A DNA stretch of 64,000 bases from contig NC_089598.1 of the NCBI RefSeq assembly GCF_019320115.1, positions 84,205,844-84,269,843 on the forward strand. Direction: 5' to 3'. Of the stretch, positions 36,554 to 46,979 are shown in pieces. The position numbers and the translations under genes were made by a program. A model generated the notes under the pieces. It made no database searches, was not told the DNA's origin, and was given only the letters and a program-made list of their open reading frames with translations. This DNA comes from Miscanthus floridulus (taxonomy: Eukaryota > Streptophyta > Magnoliopsida > Poales > Poaceae). How positions within the stretch are numbered: the stretch's first letter is position 1; every line of letters starts with the position of its first letter.

Positions 36554-38990
36554 CTATATAGTAGTGAGAAGCTTTTTACAGGAGATCTTAATGGGCATGT
36601 AGGTACTACAAGCACAGGTTTTGAGGCAGTTTATTGAAGTTTTGGGTATGATAGTAGGAATCAGGAGGGGAGAAAGTTCAGGACTTCACGGTAGCTTTTG
36701 ACCTGATGATAGCTAATACTTTCTTTAGAAAGAGAGAATCTCATCTAGTGACCTTTAGTAGCGGACAACACTCTAACCAAATTGACTTTGTCCTCGCAAG
36801 AAGAAAGGACAAACGAGTATGCTTGGGTTGCAAGGTGATACTAGGGAGTGTGTTGTTTCTCAACATAAGCTTTTGGTGGCAGACTTTCGTTTTCAGGTGT
36901 GTGCCCGTAGGGATAACCAAGCTAAAATTGAAAGAACAAAGTGGTGAAAACTGAAAGAGAAGACGTCAGAGGTATTCAAGGAAAGGGTTATCAAAGAGGA
37001 CTCTTAGAAGAAAAAAGATGACATAAACAATATGTGGGAGAAGATGGCAACCAACATTCAAAAGATGGCCTCAGAGGTGTATGGAGTAACAAAAGGAAGT
37101 GAAGGCGAGGCTAAAGATACTTGGTGGTGGAACGAGAAAGTTCAAAGGGCTATTAAGGAGAAGAAAGAATGCTATAGACGCTTGTACCATGACAGGAGTG
37201 TGGACAACATAGAGAAGTACAAGGTGACAAAGAAGACTACAAAGCGAGCTGTAAGTGTAGCAAAGAGTAGTGTACAAGGATCTTTACCAACATTTGAGTA
37301 CGAAAAAAATGATAGAAGAACATTTATAGGATGGCTAGGGTTCGTGAGAGAAAGACAAGGGACTTCAACCAAGTTAAGTGCATTAAGGATGAAAGGGAGC
37401 ATCTCTTGGTGAAGGAGGATAAGATCCAACATCGATGGCAAGAGTATTTTGACAAATTGTTCAATGGTAAGAATACGGACACAACCTTTCAATTGGATGA
37501 CTCTTTTGATGCCACCAATAGACGCTTTGTGCGGAGAATCCAAGAATCTAAGGTCAGAGAGGCATTGAAAATGATGAAAGGAGGTAAGACGATGGGACCG
37601 GATGGTATCCCAATCGAGGTGTGGAGATGCCTCGGAGACATAGCTATAGTATGGCTAACCAAGCTGTTCAACCATATTTTTTGATCGAACAAGATGCCTG
37701 ACGAGTGAAGAAAAAGTATATTGGTACCGATCTACAAGAATAAAGGGAATATTCAAAGTTGTACTAATTACCAGGGAATTAAATTGATGAGCCATATTAT
37801 GAAGCTATGGGAGAGTTATCGAGAATCGCTTGAGAGCAATAACGCGGGTCTCTATGAACCAATTTGGTTTCATACCCGAAAGATCAACCATGAAAGCCAT
37901 TTTCTTAATAAGACAAGTTATGAAACAGCATAGAAAGGACCTACACATGGTTTTTATTGACTTGGAGAAGACTTATGATAAAATACCAAGGAATGTTATG
38001 TGGTGGGCTTTGAACAAACATAAAGTCCCAACGAAGTACGTCGGGCTCATTAAGAACATGTACAACAATATTGTGACTAGTGTTCGAACAAGTGATGGAG
38101 ACACGGATGACTTTTCGATTAGGATAGGACTACATCAAGGGTCAGCTTTGAGCCCTTATCTGTTTGCCTTAGTGATGGATGAGGTCACAAGGAACATACA
38201 AGGGGACATCCCTTGGTGTATGCTTTTCGCGGACGATGTAGTGCTAGTTGATGAAAGCCGGACAGGAGTGAATCAGAAACTGGAGTTATGGTGGAAGACT
38301 TTGGAGTACATAAATTTTAGACTCAGTAGAACTAAAATTGAGTATATGAGATGTGACTTCGGCACTACTACTCGAAAAGGAGGAAGATATTAGTTTGGAA
38401 GGTTAAGTAGTGCATAGGAAGGATACCTTTCGATATTTAGGATCAATGCTACAGAGAGACGGGGATATTGATGAAGATGTTAGCCATAGAATTAAAGCAG
38501 GATGGATGAAGTGGTGCCAAACATCTGGTGTCCTATGTGACAAAAGGGTACCACATAAGCTAAAAGGCAAGTTTTATAGGACGACGATTAGATCTGCTAT
38601 GTTATATGTTGCAGAATTTTAACCTACGAAAAGACATGTTCAACAGATAAGTGTCGCGGAAATACGTATATTGTGTTAGATTTGCGGTCATACAAGAAGG
38701 GATCGAGTTCGGAACGATGATATACGTGATAGATTAGGGGTAGCACCAATTGAAGAAAAGCTTGTCCAACACCAGTTGAGATGGTTTGGACATGTCCCAC
38801 GGAGACCTCCAGAGGCACCGGTGTGTAGTGGAATCCTAAGCCAGGATAGCAACGTAAAAAGAGGCAGAGGAAGACCGAAGTTGACTTGGATAGAGGCAAT
38901 AAAAGGAGACTTGAAAGAATGGAATATACACAAAGACTTATCCTTAGATAGGAGTGCTTGGAAAACAGCTATTTACGTGTCTGAACCTTG
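36554..38990 (+). pseudogene. LINE endonuclease end, reverse transcriptase and C-terminal part
   Basis: After the MULE the endonuclease resumes (LFTGDLNGHVG, then HSNQIDFVLARRKD at 36774). A helical linker runs 37032-37400. Reverse transcriptase follows: GPDGIPIEVW near 37593, ILVPIYKNKG near 37713, NQFGFIPERST near 37860, MVFIDLEKTYDKIPR near 37950, LHQGSALSPYLFALVMDEV, and the catalytic FADDVVL at 38225-38245. The C-terminus has QLRWFGHVPRRPPE and KRGRGRPKLTW (near 38860), typical of the RTE clade. At least five frame changes or stops break it (about 37684, 37820, 38391, 38622). Confidence 0.92.
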
Positions 38991-39068
38991 ATTGCTTCTG
39001 CTGGGTTTCAACTCTAGCATACTTCAACTTGTTTGGGACTTAAAGGCTTTATTGTTGTTGTTGTTGTA

Positions 39069-39084
39069 ATTCAAACCTGTGAAT
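39069..39084. repeat. Right target-site duplication of the LINE, covering the exon 5 splice donor
   Basis: Second copy of ATTCAAACCTGTGAAT. Bases 39077-39084 are the last 8 of GPN3 exon 5 and 39069-39076 the first 8 of intron 5, so the donor sequence is kept. Confidence 0.93.
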
Positions 39085-39995
39085 CAAGAAGGTAAACAGC
39101 GCAAACATTGAAATTTTTTCGTTTCAGGTGCTCAACAAAGTTCCGCAGAACTGGAACATGCGTGAAGAGTTCAATCTGGCCTGGAAAAGCAAGATGCAGA
39201 AGATTATTAACCGATACATGTGATGTCAACCCTATAAATATGTAGTTTTTCATGTATAGAATTGTTATTAGAAAGACATATACACTAGAATTGCTAAACA
39301 AACCAGAGGTAACCCAAAATGGTATTTGTGTATAATTGATGGACAAGTATAATGCACATCAGTAAAAAAAGACTGATGATTGCCTATTTTGTCACATTAA
39401 TGTAAGTGGTAAGAATAGTAAGCAAGATGAAACCGTGCAACTATTAAGAAACAATCAAAGCATGCAAAGATGAATTGAGAATATACCAGGGCAATCAAAC
39501 ACAAGATAGTCATCATCCAAGTAGTTCTCTAGCTATTCATCAAACCAATCATCCAAGCTGTCTTCTAGGTGCCTGAGGTTTTGTTAAGGAAACAGAAATT
39601 GAAAGCATAAAATCCTAGCAAAACAAACTCCATGAACATAAGGAACAATATCATCATGAATTACGTTGTCATAAGTTAGCTAGATTAGTTCTTGAGCTAA
39701 TCCGTCCCGCAACATTCTCTGTCATATCAGTGAATATCCAATGATTGCATGGCCACAATCTACAGGGCTTATGTCTAATGGTCAAACAAATGAACGGTGC
39801 CCTTTAAAAAAAATGCAATAAATGTTGAAACTCAAAATATCAGCCTCACAGAGCAACAACCAAGTGCAAAGAAAAGGTAACGCAAATCCAGTTTCAGCTC
39901 CTAACAGCCTGGTTTTGCATCTCCAACCCATTAACAAGCAATAAGTGTAAAAATGCACCAGCAACACGGCCATTAGTTCAGAACTAATCAACTAA

Positions 39996-41039
39996 GGGCA
40001 TGTTTGGCATGGCTCCAACTCTAGATAGAGCAGCTACACTCCAGAAATCCAGGTGGAGCTGGCTCTGAGTAGAGTTGGAGCTGTCTGTAGGGGGTGTTTG
40101 GCTAGAAGGGTACTCTCAACTCCAGAATGGTGTTTTATCAGTATGGATTGACCACTTTGCCCTTGGTTGAACAGACCCACATGTCATCCGTAGCTCTCCC
40201 CACTCAACTCTCTCCCTCTCTCACTGACGAGCTGACCCCGCTCATCAGCACCTTCTTCTTCCCACTAACGAGTTGACCGAGCAGAGCCCTCGCCGGTGTC
40301 GACCGCCAGCGCCAGGGTTGGGGCAGAGGCTACGCCTTGCCCGCTCCCGAGCCTAGGCAGGGCGACGCTTCCGCGCCCATGCCGGATTGCTGGGGTTGCT
40401 TGCAGGAGCCCGCGCCGAGGCCGTGACGGGGCAGGTCGAAGGAGCCCACGCCGAGTCCGCGCATCGAATCTTGCGCCGAGGACGCCGCCGGCGGGGAATG
40501 GAGACGAGGTGGCAGCGGCGCGCGCGCTGCTCACGCTGGCGCTGGACTTCCGCAAGCGGGGAGTGGAGTGGCTCACGCTGACGCTGACGCCATGGATGGG
40601 CGGGGCTCGGCGGATGGGCGGGGCGGCGGCGTTCGGCGGGGCTCGGCGGATGGGCGAGGCTCGGTGGACGGGCGGGGCTCGGCGTTCGGCGGATGGGCGG
40701 GGCTCGGCGTTCGACGGGGCTCGGCGGATTCGCGGAGAGAGAGAGAGGGAGGGAGGGGGAGTCGGCCGCACGCGGGTGTGGGAGGCAGAGCGAATAGAAA
40801 GAAAAACGGTTCGAGTTGTGTAATCAGTGGCAATTGCGGGTAATTTCACCCCAACTCCACGTCTAGATCTATTTTGGCCAGTTCTAGAGTAGGAGAAGAG
40901 GTGCTCCGAAACTCCACCTCCATTTGCACTATAGCTCCATGGAGTTGGCAACTCCATGGAGTTTTGGAGCTGGGGTGTTTGGCTGGAAAATTGGTTGAAG
41001 TTGCTGGAGTTCAGCTCCAGAGCCATGCCAAACAGGGCC
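39996..41039. mobile_element. Harbinger-like non-autonomous element in GPN3 intron 3
   Basis: 1044 bp with 20 bp ends GGGCATGTTTGGCATGGCTC and (reversed) GGCCCTGTTTGGCATGGCTC, flanked by TAA on both sides (39993-39995, 41040-41042). The TAA duplication fits PIF/Harbinger. Subterminal regions pair loosely (GGGTGTTTGGCT). The interior 40265-40835 is GC-rich and contains a GGCGGGGCTCGGCGGAT array. No transposase is encoded. Confidence 0.85.
40596..40735. repeat. GC-rich minisatellite inside the Harbinger-like element
   Basis: Imperfect tandem copies of a unit like GGCGGGGCTCGGCGGATG, about 20-30 bp spacing. It creates long open frames on both strands (40265-41026 minus, 40568-40843 plus) that are low complexity and unlikely to be genes. 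Confidence 0.75.
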
Positions 41040-41889
41040 TAAATAGCTTTGGCAGCCTATAAAATAAGCAAAAATAATGCTTAAAATAACAGGATACTCC
41101 ATGCAGTAGATGAGACCACCATTTGGCCCCAGCCCAATCTCATCCATAACATCATCAAATGAAATCAGCTCTCTGATATCTGCCAAAATGCAAGGCAATA
41201 AAAAGTAAGTGAGAGCAATACTTTACTGTGGAGTGTGGACAAGAGCTTTACATTGTAACACATAAGCAGAAAAATTACCCATATCTACAGGATAGTCAAA
41301 GTACTCAGCAGCTGGATCGAGATTGACAATATGAATTGTCCTGCCCACAGTCTGGCAATTGTCGTGCAAACTGGAGCAATAAGTTGACTGCAAACACACC
41401 ACAAGTAACCAATTAGAGCAAGCTATCATCAACTCCTCCTTAATCAGACCCTAAACCCCAGAGTGGCAAGTATGCAAAAGTTAAAACATATTTTTGCAAG
41501 TGGTCTTACAGGTACATGTGGCAGATTTTTCATGTGGGCAGCAGGGGATTGAGTGGGAAAATTAGTTCATTGCCCTCTGTCCCCTCTAATCCAAAAGGGG
41601 ACTGGTTTATCCAAACTAAAAGCCCCCGAAACAGAGCAGAGGGAAATCGTCTCGCACGGGAAACGAAACCCTACCAGATCACTACGAAAGTAAGTATACC
41701 CGATCAAAACAAGCAGGAACTGAAACATAATAGCCGAGGGAACACCATCATGCCCTAATCGAACTGAGTCGCCCCCAACTCTGACTAGCGCCAGCCGGCG
41801 AGCAAAGCATCCGCTCGGGAGTCGGGGTGGAAGGGGACCGGTACCTTGCCACTCCCAGCGGGGCCGATGACGAGCTGCGCGTACCCCAT

Positions 41890-42483
41890 GGCGGCGCGAG
41901 GGCGGCGGGGCGAAGGTTGCGAGTGTAGTAGGACCTACAAGAGCTGGAGGTGGGGTGTGCTAAAGGAGGAGATGTTGGGGTCGGGGGAGCAGGGAATCAG
42001 AAGGCGGAGGAGATGGCGGCGGCGAGGTAAGCGGCGCACCAAACGACGGCGGCGAGTAGGGTGCTGATTAGGGTGGACAGGGCCATCGACGTCAGGTTGG
42101 GACCACCCTTGCTGTCCTCAAACGCACTTGCTCAAATGGTCTGGGTTTGGTTCACGCGGCCTCTCGGGCTTTTTTTTGCGGCGGCCTCGTTGATGAGTCG
42201 GTTCTGGAGTCGGGGGCGTGGCCGTGACGTGGATCGTGGAGACGTGTCGTCGTTGGCTGTTGCGTCGCCCGTGTGCCGGGCAGTCCACGTTCCAGCTCGT
42301 ATGGAAATCTGCCATCTCGTCTCCGCGATGGCGAGATGCAAAACAACAACATTGTCGGACGAAATTAGCTTTATGAATGAACATTGAAAGGAAACGCAGA
42401 GTGGCGTGACCGTACAATGCAGCAGTGATTGAGAAGATCAAAACATTAAAGAGTCGAGATGCAAGAGGATAGCTGGGTCACTG
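41890..42483 (-). promoter_or_regulatory. 5' UTR and promoter region of GPN3
   Basis: GC-rich block directly upstream of the GPN3 start codon (41889). No TATA box stands out. The frames at 42061-42441 are overlapping on both strands and unrecognised. Confidence 0.5.
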
Positions 42484-42735
42484 CTCCCTCCATCCTAAAA
42501 AGATACAAATCTCATACAAATCTAACAATTTTAAATTTGACTATGTTTATAAAAAATAGTATTAACACAAATAAATTCGTCATAAAAATCTATTTCATAA
42601 CTAATCTAGTAATATTTATTACATTATAAATATTAGTACTTTTTTTTGTATATATTTAGTCAAATTTGTAATTTTTTTCTCCTCAGCCCTCGGGAAATAA
42701 TATTTTTATTTTTTAGACAATTAGGGTGGAGGGAG
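42484..42735. mobile_element. Stowaway MITE
   Basis: Starts CTCCCTCCATCC and ends GGGTGGAGGGAG followed by TA. About 252 bp, AT-rich interior. The left TA is mutated to TG. Confidence 0.88.
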
Positions 42736-42888
42736 TACTCACTAGCGCTTTCGCGGGACAATCCTACACATTGAGCAAGGTTAAAAAGGTGCCTCTGATT
42801 GCCTGAAGGATGGTTTGCCACCCCAGTCAAGTGAAAAATCAATGGAAATGAAGGAGCAACTGGCTAATGTGAATGGGCTGAATTCCAC

Positions 42889-43069
42889 CTGATAGGCCCA
42901 GTAGATAAGGAATTATATATCTGAGACTTTTTATGATGTTATTAGAGGTATGTAATTTAAATAAGATTTATAGGATAGTATTATATTTAGAGTATATTTT
43001 CATAATTTAAACAATGGTATATAGAGTATATTTTAAAACGTTAAAATAACTTATAATTTGGAACGGAGG
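42889..43069. mobile_element. Right half of a second Stowaway-like MITE
   Basis: AT-rich block ending TTTGGAACGGAGGGAG, the standard right terminus of this family. The matching left end is not found, so it is truncated. Confidence 0.6.
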
Positions 43070-43190
43070 GAGTTGTCTCCAGTTGCCAACGGTCTATATG
43101 CATGGTATAGATTTGGCGACATGATAAAAAAATGCACATTGTTATAAAACATGTTGCCAGCGATTCGGACATTTCCCTCTCCGTCTTTCA

Positions 43191-43407
43191 TGATCAACAT
43201 AGTAGATAAAAGTAGAACACATAGACACAAGAGATAGAGATATTATTCTGTATTCCTCTTAATATTGATCATTTACAACATAGAGCTCCCACATATATAG
43301 TTCTGCCAAGGCCTAAGAGTTTAGTAAGAGCACACATACAAACAGACTAGGATTAGGATTCCTCCTTCTCCTTTCCTTCTAGGATTAAGTCCGTATGTTT
43401 TACAACA
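43191..43407 (-). repeat. Ty1/copia LTR, antisense
   Basis: On the minus strand it starts TGTTGTAAAACATACGG just after a purine-rich AAGGAGGAG (polypurine tract) and runs to TGTTGATCA, giving TG...CA ends and 217 bp. The sequence before it on that strand includes TTTTTCCCACTGGATTTTTG and TTTTTAATGAGGCA, which I know from the 3' ends of plant copia elements. Confidence 0.6.
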
Positions 43408-46300
43408 CTCCTCCTTAGATGATTACCACGATATGCACATGCCTCATTAAAAACTCCATCCAAAAATCCAGTGGGAAAAACGGTTCTTGGAGAAAAGAGT
43501 ACATCGCATTCGTTAATTGCATTGCACATGTTGTCTCATTAAAAACTTTGCATGAGAAATCTTCAAGTAAAAACTCACATAAGAAAAAAGAGTACAACAT
43601 TTAACCTTCTTGGTCATGTATTCTTTAGAATATTCTATTCTTCATGAATATATATTTATCTTCATGATCTATGCATAAACTTTAATGTTTTAGAAAATAT
43701 AATATGATCTACTTGATCTTTGTAATTCTAGTGGCTTTAATTACCTTCAAAGTAGATTTACTCAAATTGCTCCCCCTCATAAAGCCATGCTTTGAACTGC
43801 ATTGTTCAGTCCATACTTTTCATAAATGTGTGCTTAATAATGGTATGCAGTATCATAATACTATATCTTTCAAAAATGTTGGCTTGTCATTCTTCAATGA
43901 ATTATAATATGAGTAAACAAGAGCAATATGCTTTATGTATAAATAACCACTTATTAGTTATACAAAACAAATAAAATTTATCCTTCAGGGTAATAAATCC
44001 TTTCAGAGGATTATGGGAGTAAATAAGTTATAATATTCAATATCTTCTAGATAGTGCATCAAATCTCATACTAAAGTTTGAATAGTTATAATTCTTGCTT
44101 AGTGGATTTTCATATTATATGTTCTACAAATCTTCAGGATTTAGATTGTACCACTAAATAATTAATCCAGTCTTGCATTTGGTATTTAGGGGATAATTCA
44201 ATTGCCAAAATCATCAATATTCTCATACCTTCTATGGTATTTAGAGGATATCATCACTTCATTGCTAGCCTTTCAATATGCACTTTCTGAGTGTTTGTAT
44301 GACACCTTTATAGTATTTAGGATTCCTCATTTTCTTTTTCTCGGGTCTACATTCACTTCAGGAATTAATGATGCTTTTCAAGAATCGACCGGTAAATCCT
44401 TTATGGATTAAATCCTTCAAGGATATTATCATTCTTAGTGAATAACATTTCTCTTCTATGAAATATATTCTCTACTACATGAGAGATTATTACATGATGT
44501 ACACAATGAGATAGTGTTATTCACTACAAAGTCATTCGATGAATATTTCTTCTATGACATGCTCTTCTTGAGACTTCAATATTCATTCAGGAATATATTA
44601 TACCTTAGACTTCTTAATACTTTGTATGAGATTTAATTTTCATATGTTGCGATTTATATTCTTCTAGAACTATATGGATCTTCATAATCCACTTATTAAC
44701 TGCATATTTCATATTCATTCATTTCATTTGCCTAAGATATAGCAGAACATTTATTTCTTCTAAGTAGGAGATTCAACCTCAATTGCTTTCTTCATTGACA
44801 TGATATAATCGCTATAGGTGACTTTGCCATGGACTTTATTTTCCGGATCTGGGTTCTCATAAGAGAAACATTTGCAATTATAGAGGCAGCGCTGTCGACA
44901 ACTATTATTTTCTCCCAACACCCTCACCATGTGAGATTATTCTATCTCTTTGTCATTTCCCAAACAAGAGATAATTTATTGTTCTGTGTACCCAACACTA
45001 TGATGCGCGCACTTAGTGTGTTTGATTTCATCTTTATGATGATCCTCTTCATAAGGTGCTTAACCTTCTTCATGAGGTGTTCTCTTCATGAGAATGGAGG
45101 ATTTTCATTTTATTTCTATTCAACATGTATACACTAAACAATAATTCACTGGTGTCCCCATCGATTTTAGCTTAATAGTATACAACATTTAGTTTACTAC
45201 TAGTAAACACAACTTCTGGTTTATAACTTCAAGTTACTCCTCTCATTTTCAAAAATATCTGGCATATGCTCCACTTCATGCTTCACAAGAGCATTAGTCA
45301 AACTACTATTTGATTTAGTGCGTGATACTATTCCTGCTTGAAGCTTTAAGGAATATTTTTTCTCTTAAGACCATTTTCCTTCTATGGAAATAATATTTGG
45401 CATTCAACATAGGATTTCTCTCCCCCCTAATGCCAATATTAGATCTTTAATAGCATACTTCAAAAGATATCCCTTATCATGGGCTTAAAATAATTCAAAT
45501 TCATGTATCTCCAACTATAAGTGGAGGCCCATTCATGTATGCTATGATGTAGTTTTATGGAAAATATTCATGCACATATTTTAATACAGGGGTTATTATT
45601 CACTAAATGCAGCGAGTTAGAATACATAAAGTGCACTTAAGAATGTTCAGCATTCCTACAAACTCAAGGATGGTCTTCCCCTTATTTGCAAATATTATGG
45701 TTTAGAAAACTATTTCATTGTCGAGCTTCTTTATTGTTTAGCCAAAAAAATGATCTAATTACTCATACATAAAAAAATGGACCATATACTTCAAAAGTAT
45801 AGAATACGCAACATTCAAATTCACATGGAATTTCTTCTAGAATTTTCTAATTGACATTAATGCAAAATTTCCCAAATGTCTTTTCTTCATAAATCCCAAA
45901 TCATCATTAAGTGCTTTATCTATCAACTCAAATTCCACTATAATCTATCCCATTCAATTGGGTCACTTCGCCATTTAGCCAATTTCAATTTAAGCAACTC
46001 TCCCTGATCTTAGGCTACTTGGCCCTATACCAATTTATTGCTTATACATGCGATCCATTGAAAGCAAGATATTTCTTAGTTCAACGGGAACTATGAATAT
46101 AAGGTAGCTGCTAGCTACAAATATAACTGCTATGCTAATATTCATGCAGAAGTGGAGATAGTTGTAGCTTGATGAGAGCACAACATAGTGATACACATTA
46201 GAGTGTAATGTGGAATATTGGTATTCAATCCAACGTAATAGATAACAACAAAATGCAAAGCTACAAACTTGCTTGCAATTAGTGCAATGTAGAGAAAGTT
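43408..46300 (-). mobile_element. Degenerate antisense Ty1/copia-like interior
   Basis: AT-rich, with no open frame above about 100 codons. The part nearest the LTR looks like the end of a copia element. Further right I could not find reverse transcriptase or integrase motifs on either strand, so the extent is a guess. Confidence 0.35.
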
Positions 46301-46739
46301 AACTCGGCTGGAAGGGATGCGGCTAGAACTTCAAATCCTGATACATGCACTTAAAGATAGATTTAGGAAGGCTATGTCCATTAAATATATATTACCCATA
46401 TTTTCTTATGTCTTTATCCAAAATTTCTCCCATTTTCATGCCATAATTACTTCGAGTAGTAATATGCTTCATGCATCGTCTATAAATAATCATTTCTAAT
46501 GTTCCATAGAATCCAATCATACTTCTAGTATACATTGGTTTTGGCATGAAATTCACATATCTAGTGTACTATTTAGTGTACAACAACAGATTTAGGGTAG
46601 CACATAAACTTTCAGTTTTTAGGCTGAAGTATTAAATACTTAGTTCATGGATTATACTATTTTTTTTGCTAAATTGGTCCTTCTAAGATCAACTCATATG
46701 TCAGTATAGTCTAATTGTTCAAGTGCTTCTAAGAAATCC

Positions 46740-46889
46740 TATACAATACCCATAGGTAACAAGGAACAAAGTACAAAGTGTTACCCATAGTCCAATTGTT
46801 CAAGTTACAAGATCATAGCTTTAGTTGAGCACTAGAATCATACTACCCTATACAATACCCATAGGTAACAAGGAACAAAGTACAAAGTA
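46740..46889. repeat. Short tandem duplication
   Basis: TATACAATACCCATAGGTAA and the next 20 bases occur twice, 46740-46779 and 46850-46889, 110 bp apart and identical over 40 bp, with related TCTAATTGTTCAAG text around them. Probably a recent slippage or unequal-crossover product. Confidence 0.85.
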
Positions 46890-46979
46890 CTAGGAAATCC
46901 TTAGTGATAATCAAGGTAGACACATGCAGCATGAATTAAATGATTGAGGTGTATAGGACAACAAGGAAGATCCCATGCT

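Larger units (their letters stand above)
28584..39068 (+). mobile_element. RTE-type non-LTR retrotransposon (LINE), split by a MULE
   Basis: Flanked by perfect 16 bp duplications, it ends in a (TTG)n tail (about 39050-39068) rather than poly(A), typical of plant RTE elements. Without the inserted MULE it is about 3.26 kb, close to full length for that clade. It is antisense to the host gene. It shows an endonuclease part, a reverse transcriptase and a C-terminal RGRGRPKLTW motif. There are several stops and frameshifts, so it is inactive. Confidence 0.92.
28177..41889 (-). pseudogene. GPN3: GPN-loop GTPase 3 gene, broken and interrupted by transposons
   Basis: Seven exons on the minus strand with consistent phases: 41889-41845, 41387-41279, 41179-41098, 39572-39487, 39180-39077, 28486-28356, 28270-28177 (217 codons). 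Exon 1 is MGYAQLVIGPAGSGK with the P-loop. Exon 2 has [16 protein letters not shown], where the Asp-Pro-Ala-Ala is close to the Gly-Pro-Asn loop region. Exon 3 carries GLGPNGG, the GPN motif itself. Exon 4 ends DYLVFDCPG, exon 5 has [14 protein letters not shown], and exon 6 has HINILSKMDL (NKxD-like, here SKMD). GPN3 helps assemble RNA polymerase II and import it to the nucleus. Defects: TAG at 39533-39535 (codon 92, Gln expected) and no final exon (about 55-60 residues) anywhere downstream in the window. Intron 5 is over 10 kb because of a LINE and a MULE. Probably a dead copy or allele. Confidence 0.9.

Noticed and set aside
40265..41026. 253-codon minus-strand frame in GPN3 intron 3
   Set aside because: It runs through a minisatellite and the end of a Harbinger-like element; no conserved domain.
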